Source: Flavobacterium sp. HJ-32-4
Lineage (GTDB): Bacteria; Bacteroidota; Bacteroidia; Flavobacteriales; Flavobacteriaceae
Direction of reading: 5' to 3'
Length of the DNA: 64,000 nucleotides
NCBI RefSeq assembly: GCF_022532105.1
Contig: NZ_CP092832.1
Location: forward strand, 3,129,001-3,193,000
Below the pieces are notes generated by a model. The model made no database searches and was not told the DNA's origin. It was given only the letters and a program-made list of their open reading frames with translations. A program made the translations under genes and the position numbers. Positions 16,633 to 26,773 of this stretch are shown in pieces; the stretch's first letter is position 1, and the number at the start of each line of letters is the position of its first letter.

Positions 16633-19600
16633 ATGAAAGGAACACTATGCGAAACATCGCACGTAGCCAAACCGGTCAGCCTGACACGGTTTCTTCTCTG
16701 TGTGACGGTCTTCTTATTCGCCGGACTAGTACCTGCTACGGCCCAATTATGGACCAGCGGTACTGGATCGGCCTGGCTCACCGGAAGTAATTGGACGGGA
16801 GGAAATGTGCCTACCGCCTCCGGTATCGCGCAATTTGGTACCAACCCTACCGGCACCGCGGGCGTAGGTATCAATTTCAACAGTACGACGAATGCGGGTA
16901 CCCAAACGACGGGTAACCGTATCCAGGAAGTCGGCGCCGTTGAGATTACCAGTGCCCGAGCGGCCACTTTTCTGATCGGAAACAGCTCGGGTTCAGCCGG
17001 CGCTGTTGGAGCCTTCCGCCCTATGGGTGTCACCGTCAACGGAATCGATAACACTATTTTGCGAAATGCCAGTGGCCAGACCTTTACCATCCAAAACACA
17101 CAGGGAAGTGGTAACCAGACCATGTCGTTGGCGTTAGGTAATGCAACTAATAACGTAATCAACGTAGACGGCACTGGAAATATCGTCATATCAAGTAGTA
17201 TAACAGGTGTTGGTAGAAGGATAACCCTAAACCTCACAAGTAGCGGCGATCTTCGCCTCTCGGGTACGAATAGTTTTGATGGCGGCATTACGGTAAACGG
17301 TACCTCTACAGGTCGCCTTAGAATCGACAATACGACCGCGCTTCCTTCGACCGGTACGGTCCGGATCAATACCGGTGGTCTGCTCCGTTTCAACGTAGCG
17401 GGCACATACGGAAACGCTTCACAGGCATTGGAATTCAACCCGAACCAAACGACCAATCCGTCGCTTGACATCAATGGTACAGGAACCACCACCTGGGCAG
17501 GCACCGTCAACCTTTTAGCAGCTACCCGGATTGAAGCGAATGGTGCTACCAACACGTTGGCATTCTCTGGAAATATGACCGGATCGGGCGACCTTATCAA
17601 ACAGGCTGCCGGAACCCTTCGTTTATCCGGTACGGGCAACACACTGACCGGCGGGACGCAGATCGGAAACGGAACCCTTACGGTGTCGAGCGGCTCCTCT
17701 ATGGGAAGCGGCGCTTTGGTAATGGCGCAGACAGGTGCCAACTCTACCACGCTTAATCTCAATAATACCGCGCAAACCGTCAGCAGCCTCTCGAGTTCGT
17801 TTACCGCTACCACCGGAACCGTGACGCAGACCATAAACCTTGCTACGGGTCATATATTAACGGTGAACCAATCGGGCAACACCACCTTCGGAAACGGGGC
17901 GGTATCCACCCTGACCTCGACTATAGTGGGAGAGGGAAGCCTGGTTAAATCTGGAAATGGAACCCTCACATTCACAGGAAGAAATACGTATTCCGGTAGC
18001 ACTACTATTACCGCAGGCAAACTGGTATTAGGTTCGGACGAGGCTATTTCCCCCTTGTCTGCCGTCATCCTGAACGGCGGAACACTTAGCACCGGAACCT
18101 TCCAGAACCTCGGCACCTTAAACCTTAATGCCAACTCATCGATTGAATTGACAGGTGCATCGATGTACGGTGTTCCTTTTCAGGCGAGCAACGGCATCAC
18201 CTGGAATGGCGGTACGTTGACCATTTACGGTTGGACCGGAACGGCTGGCGGACCGGGCACTTCAGGTCGCCTGTTTGTGGGCTCGGACGCAACGGGTCTT
18301 ACACCAGCCCAATTGGCAAAAATCTCGTTTGATGGCTATACAGGCGGTGCCACGATACTGGCAGACGGTGAAGTCGTTCCCCAAAACGTATCGCCTATCA
18401 TCAGCCTGAGCGGATCCCTTAGTGCACTTAGCACTACATACGGTTCTGCTTCGGCCTTTACTTCCTATACCGTTTCTGCCGTTAATCTTACGCAGGGCGT
18501 ATTGATCACACCACCGGCTGGTATTGAGATCGCTACGTCTTCCGACTTTTCATCTGTCGGAACAAGTGTGGCGCCGCTCACTATAGGCAGCACCGGAACC
18601 CTTAGTTCGACGACGATCTACGTCCGCCTGTCTGCTTCGGCCGTTCCCGGAACGTATACGGGCACCATACAACACAGCACTAGCGGCGCATCCGACCAAA
18701 CGATCGCGTTGGCGGGCGGAACCACCGTCAGCACCAAGAGTCTTAGTGTCCTGAATGCGGCGGCGCAAGACAAAACCTACGACGGGAACACCAACGCCGT
18801 AATCACGGGTACCCTTTCCGGTATTGTGGGAACAGATGATGTCTCACTCGTCGGCACTGGAACCTTTGCCACGGCTGCGGTCGGTACGGGTATTGCCGTC
18901 ACATCGACCTCCACACTTGCGGGTACGCAGGCTTCCTACTATACCTTACAACAACCGACGGGCCTCACCGCTTCGATTTTGGCAGGTACGCTCACCCCGC
19001 AGACCATTTCGTTCGCGGCGCTGAACAACCGCACCTACGGAGATAGTAACTTCAACCTCACAGCAACAGCCACTTCCGGCTTAACCGTGTCGTTCAGCAG
19101 TTCGAACCCCGCTGTTGCCACGGTTTCCGGAACCACTGTTACGATCGTAGGCGCCGGTACCACCACCATCACAGCCTCGCAGGCGGGCGACAGCCAATAC
19201 GATTCGGCACCGTCTGTAAACCGTGACCTCGTGATTGACCCTAAAACCCTTACCATAACAGGTGCCGTGGCGGCTGGAAAGGTATATGATGGCACTACGG
19301 GCACTACCTTTACGGGTACGCTACAAGGTATTGTCAACAGCGATCCGGTTTCATTTGACGGTACGGCCGCTTTCCAAACAGCGAATGTCGACAATGGAAA
19401 AACCGTAATCGCTTCGGCATCCTTGACCGGAAGCGCCAGTGTAACGGCCAATTATGTTTTACAGCAACCTACAGGGCTTACCGCTGATATCTCTGCCCGT
19501 CCGTTGACATTGTCAGCAGCGGTTGCGAGCTCCAAAATCTATGATGGAACGAATGTGGCGACCATCTCCGGTACGCTTACAAACATAGTCTCTGGGGATG

Positions 19601-22600
19601 ACGTCAGCTACGACGGTATAGGCCTATTCGATTCGGCCAACGTAGGAACCGCGATTCCAGTCACGGCTACGATCAGTCTTACCGGATCGGCAGCAGGTAA
19701 TTATACCTTTACGCAGCCTACCGGACTTTCCGCTGATATCACCATTCGCACGCTTACAATTGGTGGTCTTACAGCCGACACTAAAACCTATGACCAGACC
19801 ACGAATGCCACATTAAGCGGAACAGCCGTTTTGAACACCGTGGTATCAGGTGAAGACGTATCCCTGGTGGGTACGCCCGTTGCCACCTTTGACACCCCTG
19901 ACGCCGGCACCGCAAAAACCGTAACGGTGACCGGATATTCGTTATCAGGAACCGCGATCGGAAACTACTCGCTTACCCCACTGACCCTCACAGCAAACAT
20001 CGACAAAGCCAATCAAACCATCACGTTTGCCGCGTTGCCTTCAAAAGAAACAGTAGACGCACCCTTCACGATCACTGCCTCTTCTGACGCCGGCTTACCC
20101 GTGAGCTTTGCCAGTTCTCTTGCAACGGTAGCGACCGTTTCAGGTACTACCGTCACTATCACCGGCTCTGGAACTACCAACATCACGGCTTCGCAGGCCG
20201 GTAATGCCAACTACAACGCCGCGTCGAACGTGGTGCAACCGCTCGTAGTGAACGCTCCGCTGTTGACACAGGCCAACTTTACGGGTGTAACGGTGCCGCG
20301 CTTCATGGGGTCAGGAACGTCTACCCGTCTTCCTGTGATGTTCCGGGCAACGGTCAGCGGACTCGCACCGAATACCCAATATCGTTATTTCATCAACGGC
20401 GCCACTTCGGCAGATCTCGGAACCACCAACCCGGGCGCCGGGAACCCGTTGTTGCTCAACGCGGCGGGTACTACGTTTACCTACAGTACAAGCGCAAGCA
20501 TCAGCAGTCCGGGTAACTATGAAACGCTTACCACCGATGCCACCGGAAGCTACACCGGATGGTTCGGATTCGTCAATACAGGAAACACCCGTTTCACCGC
20601 AGGCAATACGATCTTCCCGACGATTGTGATCGGGAACGCCACCGGAACCCTTACGTACTACCGTCGGGCACTCGACCTTGGTATGACCGTATTGTCATTT
20701 GGCACAACGGGTACCGCTACCAATGGTACGTTCATCAAGAGTACCGCCAGTGCGACGGCTAAGAACTTCGTCCAATTATATGATACTACATCGGGAACGG
20801 GTCGTCCGCTAGCCTCTACCGTGGTAGAGAGCACAGGTGTGACCGTTGCAAGCCTTGTAGCGGGTTATGCTACTGCGGCCGGAAGCTGGAATGCGATCAT
20901 CCCGAACAGCAATGCCAATGGCGTCAAGCGGATTGAACAACGCGACAACCTCAACACCCTTGTAGGATGTGCGTTCGACACCGATGGCGTTTGGACAGCT
21001 GTCAATACCGTAAACCCAACAGGTGGTACGACCGCCCTGGTCATCAGTGCAGCAGATGCGCCGCTCAACGTGTGCCCGAGCGCACCGGTCATCAACAGTG
21101 CCTTAACTGCCACTGGCGAAGTCGGAAATACGTTCTCGTATACCATCACGGCGCAAAACAATCCAACTTCCTTTAGTACCTCTACCCTGCCAAACGGACT
21201 TTCACTTGACACGGTAAGCGGTATCATAAGCGGCACGCCGGTGAACGCCGGTACCTTTAACGTGTCGATCACTGCTACCAATGGATTGGGAAGTGATACA
21301 AAGACGCTAACGATTACGATCGACAAAGGTGCGCAGGTGATTACGTTCAACACACTTCCTTCCAAACAGGTGGGCGATCCTGACTTCGTGCTTACCGCGA
21401 CGTCGGCTACTTCGTCCATCAACCCTATTACCTATACAAGTTCCGATCTTTCGGTAGCGACCATCAGTGGTAACACCGTAACCATTGTCGGGGCCGGTAG
21501 CACGATCATTACCGCTTCGCAGGACGAATCGGCTGATTACTATGCTACCTCTGTCGACCGGACGCTGAACGTCTCGGCGGCCACCAACCTGAACCAAACC
21601 ATCACCTTTGGTGCGTTGCCTTCCAAAACCTATGGCGATGCCACTTTCACGCTGACAGCCTCCGCTTCCTCCGGACTTCCGGTGACTTACAGCAGTTCAA
21701 ACCTCGCCGTGGCTTCGATTTCCGGCGATGTCGTTACGATTGTTGGGGCCGGAAATGCTACCATTACCGCTTCGCAATCAGGTGGATCCGGATACAACCC
21801 GGCCCCTGATGTGGCACAAAACCTCTCGGTGGCTACGAAAGAGCTTACCGTAACCGGTGCCGTCGTCGCAACCAAACCGTATGATGGTACGACAGCAGCA
21901 ACCATCAGCGGAGCCACGTTGTCGGGTGTAATCAACACTGACGATGTATCCCTTACCAACGCGACATCCGGTGTATTCGCCTCTTCGAATGCGGCATCCG
22001 GCATCGCGGTCACAACCAGCTTCGGCCTGCAAGGAACGCGCAGTGGCAACTACTTCGTCACACAACCTGCCTTGACGGGTACCATTACAAAAGCCAACCA
22101 AACGATTGCATTTGGTGCACTTCCTTCAAAAACGACCGCAAGCGCTCCGTTCGCACTTACGGCTACGGCAACCTCGAACCTTCCTGTTACGTATGCGAGT
22201 TCGAACCCGTCGGTTGCTACCGTTTCGGGCAGTACCGTCACTATTGTAGGGATCGGCACCTCGACCATCACCGCTTCACAGGTCGGTGACGGAAACTACG
22301 AGGCCGCATCCGACGTTCCACAACTCCTGACCGTAACGGCTTCCACCTTCACCAATGGCAACATCGCCGTATTGGTGACGAACCCGTCATCGGTTTCGAC
22401 CAACACCACTGCTTCCATCGTCGAGTTGAGTCCGACTGCGGCAGGTGCCGTTACGACTACCGCTATTCCAGGTACAGGTGCAAACGCCCTTCGTTTCTCA
22501 GGCAGCGCCACCTCAACCGGTTATCTGACAACCAGCAACGACGGTACCCGTTTGTACTTTACCGGCGCGAACAGCACTGATACGGCAGCCAACGTCAATG

Positions 22601-25600
22601 CCTTGAACCCGAGAGGTGTCGGTTCACTCGATTACACGGCCACGTTTACCATCGGTACGACCTATACCGGCACGACCGGCCAACAGGCGCGCAGCGCGAC
22701 CAGCGTGAACAATACGAACTTCTTCATTGGTGACCAGGGTGGTTTCTATACCAATAGTGCCACGACGCCGAGTCCGACCGGAAACTTCCGTGGCGTAAAA
22801 GCGTTTGGCGGCACCGTATATGCGCAAAGCAGCACCATCGCCGTGGGCACGATAGCGGCGCCTACCGGAAGCAGCCTCACCGTTCTTCCGGGCTTGGGTG
22901 CTTCGGTGACCAGCCTACAGGATTTCTACCTTATCTCATCGGGTACGAACGGCACGACCTTCGACATTCTTTATCTTATTTACGCGACGTCCAATACGGC
23001 CGGTACCATTGCGAAATACTCGCTGGTAGGTGGCAACTGGACGGCAAACGGTACCTATACCACTAATTTTGGAGGTTTCTCAATCGCAGCCCAACCACAG
23101 GCGGGAGGCGCGTACCTCTTCGTTTCAACGGGTCAGGGAGCGCTTGCTGCCAACAACGTCGTACGTTTGACCGATACAGCGGGCCACAATGCGACGCTTA
23201 GCATCACCACCGCCAATAATTTGGTGCTGTATACGGCTCCGGCCGGATCAATTGCGAAAGGTATAGCGATGGCACCGAAACTCATCGCGCCTGACGTAAC
23301 GAATACCGTGCTGACGGCATCGGCTACGGTCGGAACGGTCTTTACAGATTATACCATCACCGCCGTCAATGCACCTGTTAGCTATGGTGCTACAGGATTG
23401 CCAGCGGGATTAACCGTCGACACCAATTCGGGCGTCATCTCGGGTACGCCAACACAGGCGGGCACCTTTAACGTAACGATTTCTGCGACCAATGCTGCCG
23501 GAACCGGTACGAAAACATTGGTAGTGACCGTGGCAAAAGGCACGCAATCAATCACGTTCGATCCCTTGGCGGATAAGGATGTATCCGATCCGGACTTCAC
23601 GTTGGTTGCGACTTCCGCGACCGCCGCTATCAATCCGATTACGTTCACCAGCTCAAACACCGCCGTCGCTACGGTTTCGGGTACGACAGTACATATCGTG
23701 GGAGTCGGAACCACTACAATTACCGCATCACAGGCCGGAAATGCAGACTATTTCGCGGCTCCGGATGTAGCGCGTCTTTTAAATGTAGCAGATACCTCAC
23801 TAACCGATCAGACCATCCAGTTCGATCCGTTGGCGAACCGCACGTATGGGGACATTCCGTTTGTGCTCAATGCTACGGCCACTTCCGGATTACCGGTTAG
23901 CTATATCAGCTCGAACCCTGCCGTTGCTACGGTTTCGGGTGCCACTGTAACCATCGTCGGTGTGGGTACTACTACGATTACCGCGTCACAAACCGGCGGT
24001 TCGGGTTACAACCCAGCCAATCCAGTAGCCCAATCGCTTACGATCGATCCGAAACAGTTGACGGTCGTGAATGCTGTCGTTACCACGAAGACCTACGATG
24101 GCACGACTACTGCGACGATTACCAACGCACAACTTTCAGGCATTGTGGGATCCGACAACGTCAGCCTGACAGGTGGTGGTGCTTTTGTAGACGCCAATGC
24201 CGGCACCGATAAACCGGTTACGACTTCGTACTCCCTTACCGGACCGAACGCAGGTAACTACACCCTGGCCCAACCGACCCTCACCGGGACGATCAATAAA
24301 GCCCTGCAAACGATTGTGTTCGCTGCCTTTACAACGAAAACCGACCTCGAACCGGTATTTGACCTGACGGCTACGTCGGCCACATCCGCACTCAACCCGA
24401 TTACGTATGCGTCATCAGACACGAGTGTGGCTACGGTTACCAATGTAGGCGGTATTTGGAAACTTCAGGTCGTGGGTACAGGCTCTGCTACTATCACCGC
24501 GTCACAGGCGGAAAGCACCAACTACAGCAGTGCCGCAACACCTCAGACGCTGACGGTGTTGAGCGGACTTTACCTGAACCAATTCACCGGCGTATCGGCC
24601 TGTCCGACCAACGGCAACGTGCCGGTCACGCCGGCCAATGCCAGTGGTGCGGCCCTCACCCGCAATACGATCACGTGTAACTCGACCGCGAACGTCTTCA
24701 ACTCGACCACACTGAACGCTACCGCTGCGGTCGTGACGACTTCGTATATTGAGTTTTCGGTTTCGGCAACGAGCGGATACAAACTCAACCTGACCGGACT
24801 TTCGTTCTTCCGTCAGGCGAGTAACAGTGCGCCGAACCGTCTTGCCGTCCGTTACAGTACCGACAACTTTGCCACGTTCACCGACTGGAGTGCCGCTCCC
24901 CTATCCGCTCCGACCGGCACTGTGGCTACGTGGGACTTTAGTGATTTCGTGACAACAGCAGGCGGAACCGTTACCTTCCGCGTCTATCCATACGGTACAC
25001 AACGCGCCGATCTAACGGGAACAGCCGCTTCTTCAACCGGTACGTTCCGACTTGACGATGTCACCCTTTACGGAACGGTAATTCCGGCCAGCGTAACCTG
25101 GGACGGCACCGCGTGGTCAAACGTCACCGGACCCACTGCCCAGATTGACGCTGTAATCGACGGACCGTTCGCAACGGCTACGAATGGTACGTTCACCGCT
25201 GCCAACCTTACTGTTACACCTTCCGGCTCGGTTAACGTCGCGTCCGGACAAACACTGACCGTTCAGGGTGCTGTGGTGAATAACAATACCACCGACAACA
25301 GTTTCGTATTGGAAAACAACGGCCTCTTGCTGCAGAATCCGGCTGCGACTACAAATGCGAATACCGGATCCGTTTCTGTACGCCGTACGGCTAACATCAA
25401 ACGCCAGGACTACATCTATTGGTCGGCGCCGGTGGCAGGACAAAACCTGTTCGGATTCTCGAACCAGACGCTCTCGAACCGCTTCTACATCCTGAATGAA
25501 GACACCAATGGCTTCGAGGCGCTGTTCACCGCTGCACCGAACGGATTGGGTGAAAATACCGCGACCTACAACTTCCTGCCTACCAAAGGCTATATGGTGC

Positions 25601-26706
25601 GGGCACCGAATAACCATCCGTCTACCGTTGCACCTTGGACAGGTACCTTTAAAGGCGTACCAAACAACGGTACGTATACCTACCAAGCAACGAATGGTGT
25701 GGCGCCGACGGCATTGGGCAATAACCTGATTGGTAACCCGTATCCGTCGCCGATCAGCGCAGATGCCTTCCTTTCTGCCAACCCATCGATTGGCACACTG
25801 TATTTCTGGACACACATCACACAAACCGCGCCGGGTGCTTCGAACTATGCTTCCTATAACGGCACCGGTGCTGCTGCCGCTGCGGGTGGTGAAGTGCCGA
25901 ACGGTACGATCCAGGTCGGACAAGGTTTCCTTGTAACCGTTCCGTCTTCCGTAACGGTAACCTTCACCAATGCGATGCGGGTGAACAACCATCAAAACCA
26001 GTTCTTCCGTTCGTCTGAAAACGTAACCGATGCCCCGGAACGCCACCGCATCTGGCTCGACCTGAAAAAAGACGGGGCCGTAATGAGCCAGTCGCTTGTC
26101 GGCTATGTTTCAAATGCCACCAATGCTATCGAGCCGTTGTATGATGGTGCTATGATACCGGAAAATGCACCACAACTTTATTCGGTTATCGACAACCAGG
26201 CGTATAGTATCCAGGGCCGTGCGCTTCCGTTCGCCGACAGTGACATAGTGCCAATGGGTATCAAGACGCCGACAGCGGGCAATTACACCATCACACTAAA
26301 CAGTTTCGACGGCCTTTTCGGAAGCCAGGCGGTTTACCTTAAAGACAATGTAACCAATGTGTTGCACGATATCAAAGCCAGTGATTACACCTTCGCAACC
26401 GAAGCCGGAACGTTCAACGACCGTTTCCAGATTGTGTATAACACGACCACATTAGGTACCGACCAACCTGTACTGACTGATAACACCGTAACCGTTTACA
26501 AAAACGGAACATCGCTGGAAGTAAACTCCGGAACCGTTGACATGCAATCGGTGAAGATCTTCGATATCCGCGGTCGTTTGGTAGCAAGTAAGTACGAGAT
26601 CAATGCGACCCGCACGACTTTTGCCCTGAATATCGAGCACCAGGTGCTTATTGTTCAGGTGGAAGGGAAAAACGGATCGACGGTCACGAAAAAAGTGGCC
26701 TATTAA
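16633..26706 (+). CDS. Giant T9SS type C adhesin with PATR, YDG and Ig-like repeats (3357 aa)
   Basis: A long signal peptide (cleavage near residue 38, PATAQ) leads into autotransporter-associated beta-strand (PATR) repeats (about 190-480: LRLSGTNSF, LRLSGTGNTL, LTFTGRNTYSGSTTI). A shared Ig-like domain follows (about 595-700). Then YDG domains (KTYDGNT, KVYDGTT, KIYDGTN, KPYDGTT and similar; six or so) alternate with Ig-like repeats having the core SSNPAVATVSGTTVTIVGAG. Two He_PIG domains (near 1482-1565 and 2218-2300) and two unclassified modules (about 1208-1480 and 1908-2217, the latter propeller-like) are inserted. The C-terminal module (2917-3357) matches the 1549-aa protein and ends in a type C sorting signal. 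A GTG at 16615 is an alternative start. It is probably a surface adhesin extended by stacked beta domains. Confidence 0.9.
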   Translation: MKGTLCETSHVAKPVSLTRFLLCVTVFLFAGLVPATAQLWTSGTGSAWLTGSNWTGGNVPTASGIAQFGTNPTGTAGVGINFNSTTNAGTQTTGNRIQEVGAVEITSARAATFLIGNSSGSAGAVGAFRPMGVTVNGIDNTILRNASGQTFTIQNTQGSGNQTMSLALGNATNNVINVDGTGNIVISSSITGVGRRITLNLTSSGDLRLSGTNSFDGGITVNGTSTGRLRIDNTTALPSTGTVRINTGGLLRFNVAGTYGNASQALEFNPNQTTNPSLDINGTGTTTWAGTVNLLAATRIEANGATNTLAFSGNMTGSGDLIKQAAGTLRLSGTGNTLTGGTQIGNGTLTVSSGSSMGSGALVMAQTGANSTTLNLNNTAQTVSSLSSSFTATTGTVTQTINLATGHILTVNQSGNTTFGNGAVSTLTSTIVGEGSLVKSGNGTLTFTGRNTYSGSTTITAGKLVLGSDEAISPLSAVILNGGTLSTGTFQNLGTLNLNANSSIELTGASMYGVPFQASNGITWNGGTLTIYGWTGTAGGPGTSGRLFVGSDATGLTPAQLAKISFDGYTGGATILADGEVVPQNVSPIISLSGSLSALSTTYGSASAFTSYTVSAVNLTQGVLITPPAGIEIATSSDFSSVGTSVAPLTIGSTGTLSSTTIYVRLSASAVPGTYTGTIQHSTSGASDQTIALAGGTTVSTKSLSVLNAAAQDKTYDGNTNAVITGTLSGIVGTDDVSLVGTGTFATAAVGTGIAVTSTSTLAGTQASYYTLQQPTGLTASILAGTLTPQTISFAALNNRTYGDSNFNLTATATSGLTVSFSSSNPAVATVSGTTVTIVGAGTTTITASQAGDSQYDSAPSVNRDLVIDPKTLTITGAVAAGKVYDGTTGTTFTGTLQGIVNSDPVSFDGTAAFQTANVDNGKTVIASASLTGSASVTANYVLQQPTGLTADISARPLTLSAAVASSKIYDGTNVATISGTLTNIVSGDDVSYDGIGLFDSANVGTAIPVTATISLTGSAAGNYTFTQPTGLSADITIRTLTIGGLTADTKTYDQTTNATLSGTAVLNTVVSGEDVSLVGTPVATFDTPDAGTAKTVTVTGYSLSGTAIGNYSLTPLTLTANIDKANQTITFAALPSKETVDAPFTITASSDAGLPVSFASSLATVATVSGTTVTITGSGTTNITASQAGNANYNAASNVVQPLVVNAPLLTQANFTGVTVPRFMGSGTSTRLPVMFRATVSGLAPNTQYRYFINGATSADLGTTNPGAGNPLLLNAAGTTFTYSTSASISSPGNYETLTTDATGSYTGWFGFVNTGNTRFTAGNTIFPTIVIGNATGTLTYYRRALDLGMTVLSFGTTGTATNGTFIKSTASATAKNFVQLYDTTSGTGRPLASTVVESTGVTVASLVAGYATAAGSWNAIIPNSNANGVKRIEQRDNLNTLVGCAFDTDGVWTAVNTVNPTGGTTALVISAADAPLNVCPSAPVINSALTATGEVGNTFSYTITAQNNPTSFSTSTLPNGLSLDTVSGIISGTPVNAGTFNVSITATNGLGSDTKTLTITIDKGAQVITFNTLPSKQVGDPDFVLTATSATSSINPITYTSSDLSVATISGNTVTIVGAGSTIITASQDESADYYATSVDRTLNVSAATNLNQTITFGALPSKTYGDATFTLTASASSGLPVTYSSSNLAVASISGDVVTIVGAGNATITASQSGGSGYNPAPDVAQNLSVATKELTVTGAVVATKPYDGTTAATISGATLSGVINTDDVSLTNATSGVFASSNAASGIAVTTSFGLQGTRSGNYFVTQPALTGTITKANQTIAFGALPSKTTASAPFALTATATSNLPVTYASSNPSVATVSGSTVTIVGIGTSTITASQVGDGNYEAASDVPQLLTVTASTFTNGNIAVLVTNPSSVSTNTTASIVELSPTAAGAVTTTAIPGTGANALRFSGSATSTGYLTTSNDGTRLYFTGANSTDTAANVNALNPRGVGSLDYTATFTIGTTYTGTTGQQARSATSVNNTNFFIGDQGGFYTNSATTPSPTGNFRGVKAFGGTVYAQSSTIAVGTIAAPTGSSLTVLPGLGASVTSLQDFYLISSGTNGTTFDILYLIYATSNTAGTIAKYSLVGGNWTANGTYTTNFGGFSIAAQPQAGGAYLFVSTGQGALAANNVVRLTDTAGHNATLSITTANNLVLYTAPAGSIAKGIAMAPKLIAPDVTNTVLTASATVGTVFTDYTITAVNAPVSYGATGLPAGLTVDTNSGVISGTPTQAGTFNVTISATNAAGTGTKTLVVTVAKGTQSITFDPLADKDVSDPDFTLVATSATAAINPITFTSSNTAVATVSGTTVHIVGVGTTTITASQAGNADYFAAPDVARLLNVADTSLTDQTIQFDPLANRTYGDIPFVLNATATSGLPVSYISSNPAVATVSGATVTIVGVGTTTITASQTGGSGYNPANPVAQSLTIDPKQLTVVNAVVTTKTYDGTTTATITNAQLSGIVGSDNVSLTGGGAFVDANAGTDKPVTTSYSLTGPNAGNYTLAQPTLTGTINKALQTIVFAAFTTKTDLEPVFDLTATSATSALNPITYASSDTSVATVTNVGGIWKLQVVGTGSATITASQAESTNYSSAATPQTLTVLSGLYLNQFTGVSACPTNGNVPVTPANASGAALTRNTITCNSTANVFNSTTLNATAAVVTTSYIEFSVSATSGYKLNLTGLSFFRQASNSAPNRLAVRYSTDNFATFTDWSAAPLSAPTGTVATWDFSDFVTTAGGTVTFRVYPYGTQRADLTGTAASSTGTFRLDDVTLYGTVIPASVTWDGTAWSNVTGPTAQIDAVIDGPFATATNGTFTAANLTVTPSGSVNVASGQTLTVQGAVVNNNTTDNSFVLENNGLLLQNPAATTNANTGSVSVRRTANIKRQDYIYWSAPVAGQNLFGFSNQTLSNRFYILNEDTNGFEALFTAAPNGLGENTATYNFLPTKGYMVRAPNNHPSTVAPWTGTFKGVPNNGTYTYQATNGVAPTALGNNLIGNPYPSPISADAFLSANPSIGTLYFWTHITQTAPGASNYASYNGTGAAAAAGGEVPNGTIQVGQGFLVTVPSSVTVTFTNAMRVNNHQNQFFRSSENVTDAPERHRIWLDLKKDGAVMSQSLVGYVSNATNAIEPLYDGAMIPENAPQLYSVIDNQAYSIQGRALPFADSDIVPMGIKTPTAGNYTITLNSFDGLFGSQAVYLKDNVTNVLHDIKASDYTFATEAGTFNDRFQIVYNTTTLGTDQPVLTDNTVTVYKNGTSLEVNSGTVDMQSVKIFDIRGRLVASKYEINATRTTFALNIEHQVLIVQVEGKNGSTVTKKVAY

Positions 26707-26724
26707 AAACCTGTGTATAAAGAG

Positions 26725-26754
26725 AAAAGGCTGTCCGATTGGGCAGCCTTTTTT
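26725..26754. terminator. Bidirectional terminator, giant adhesin / dnaB
   Basis: AAAAGGCTGTCC pairs with GGGCAGCCTTTT (one T-G wobble) around GATT, with T-tracts on both strands. It lies between the stops at 26706 (plus) and 26774 (minus). Confidence 0.9.
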
Positions 26755-26773
26755 GTTTATCTGAAAGTAGGGT

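Noticed and set aside
16593..17834. Long minus-strand open frames opposite the giant type C gene (also at 7376-8014, 20865-21422, 25117-26046)
   Set aside because: They mirror a Thr/Ser/Gly-rich coding strand whose codons rarely produce antisense stops. They show no start context, signal or family motif.
18740..24555. DNA-level tandem repeats suggesting a phase-variable or VNTR locus
   Set aside because: The YDG and Ig-like repeats are similar at the protein level but their DNA has diverged, and no short slippage-prone tract was found in the frame.
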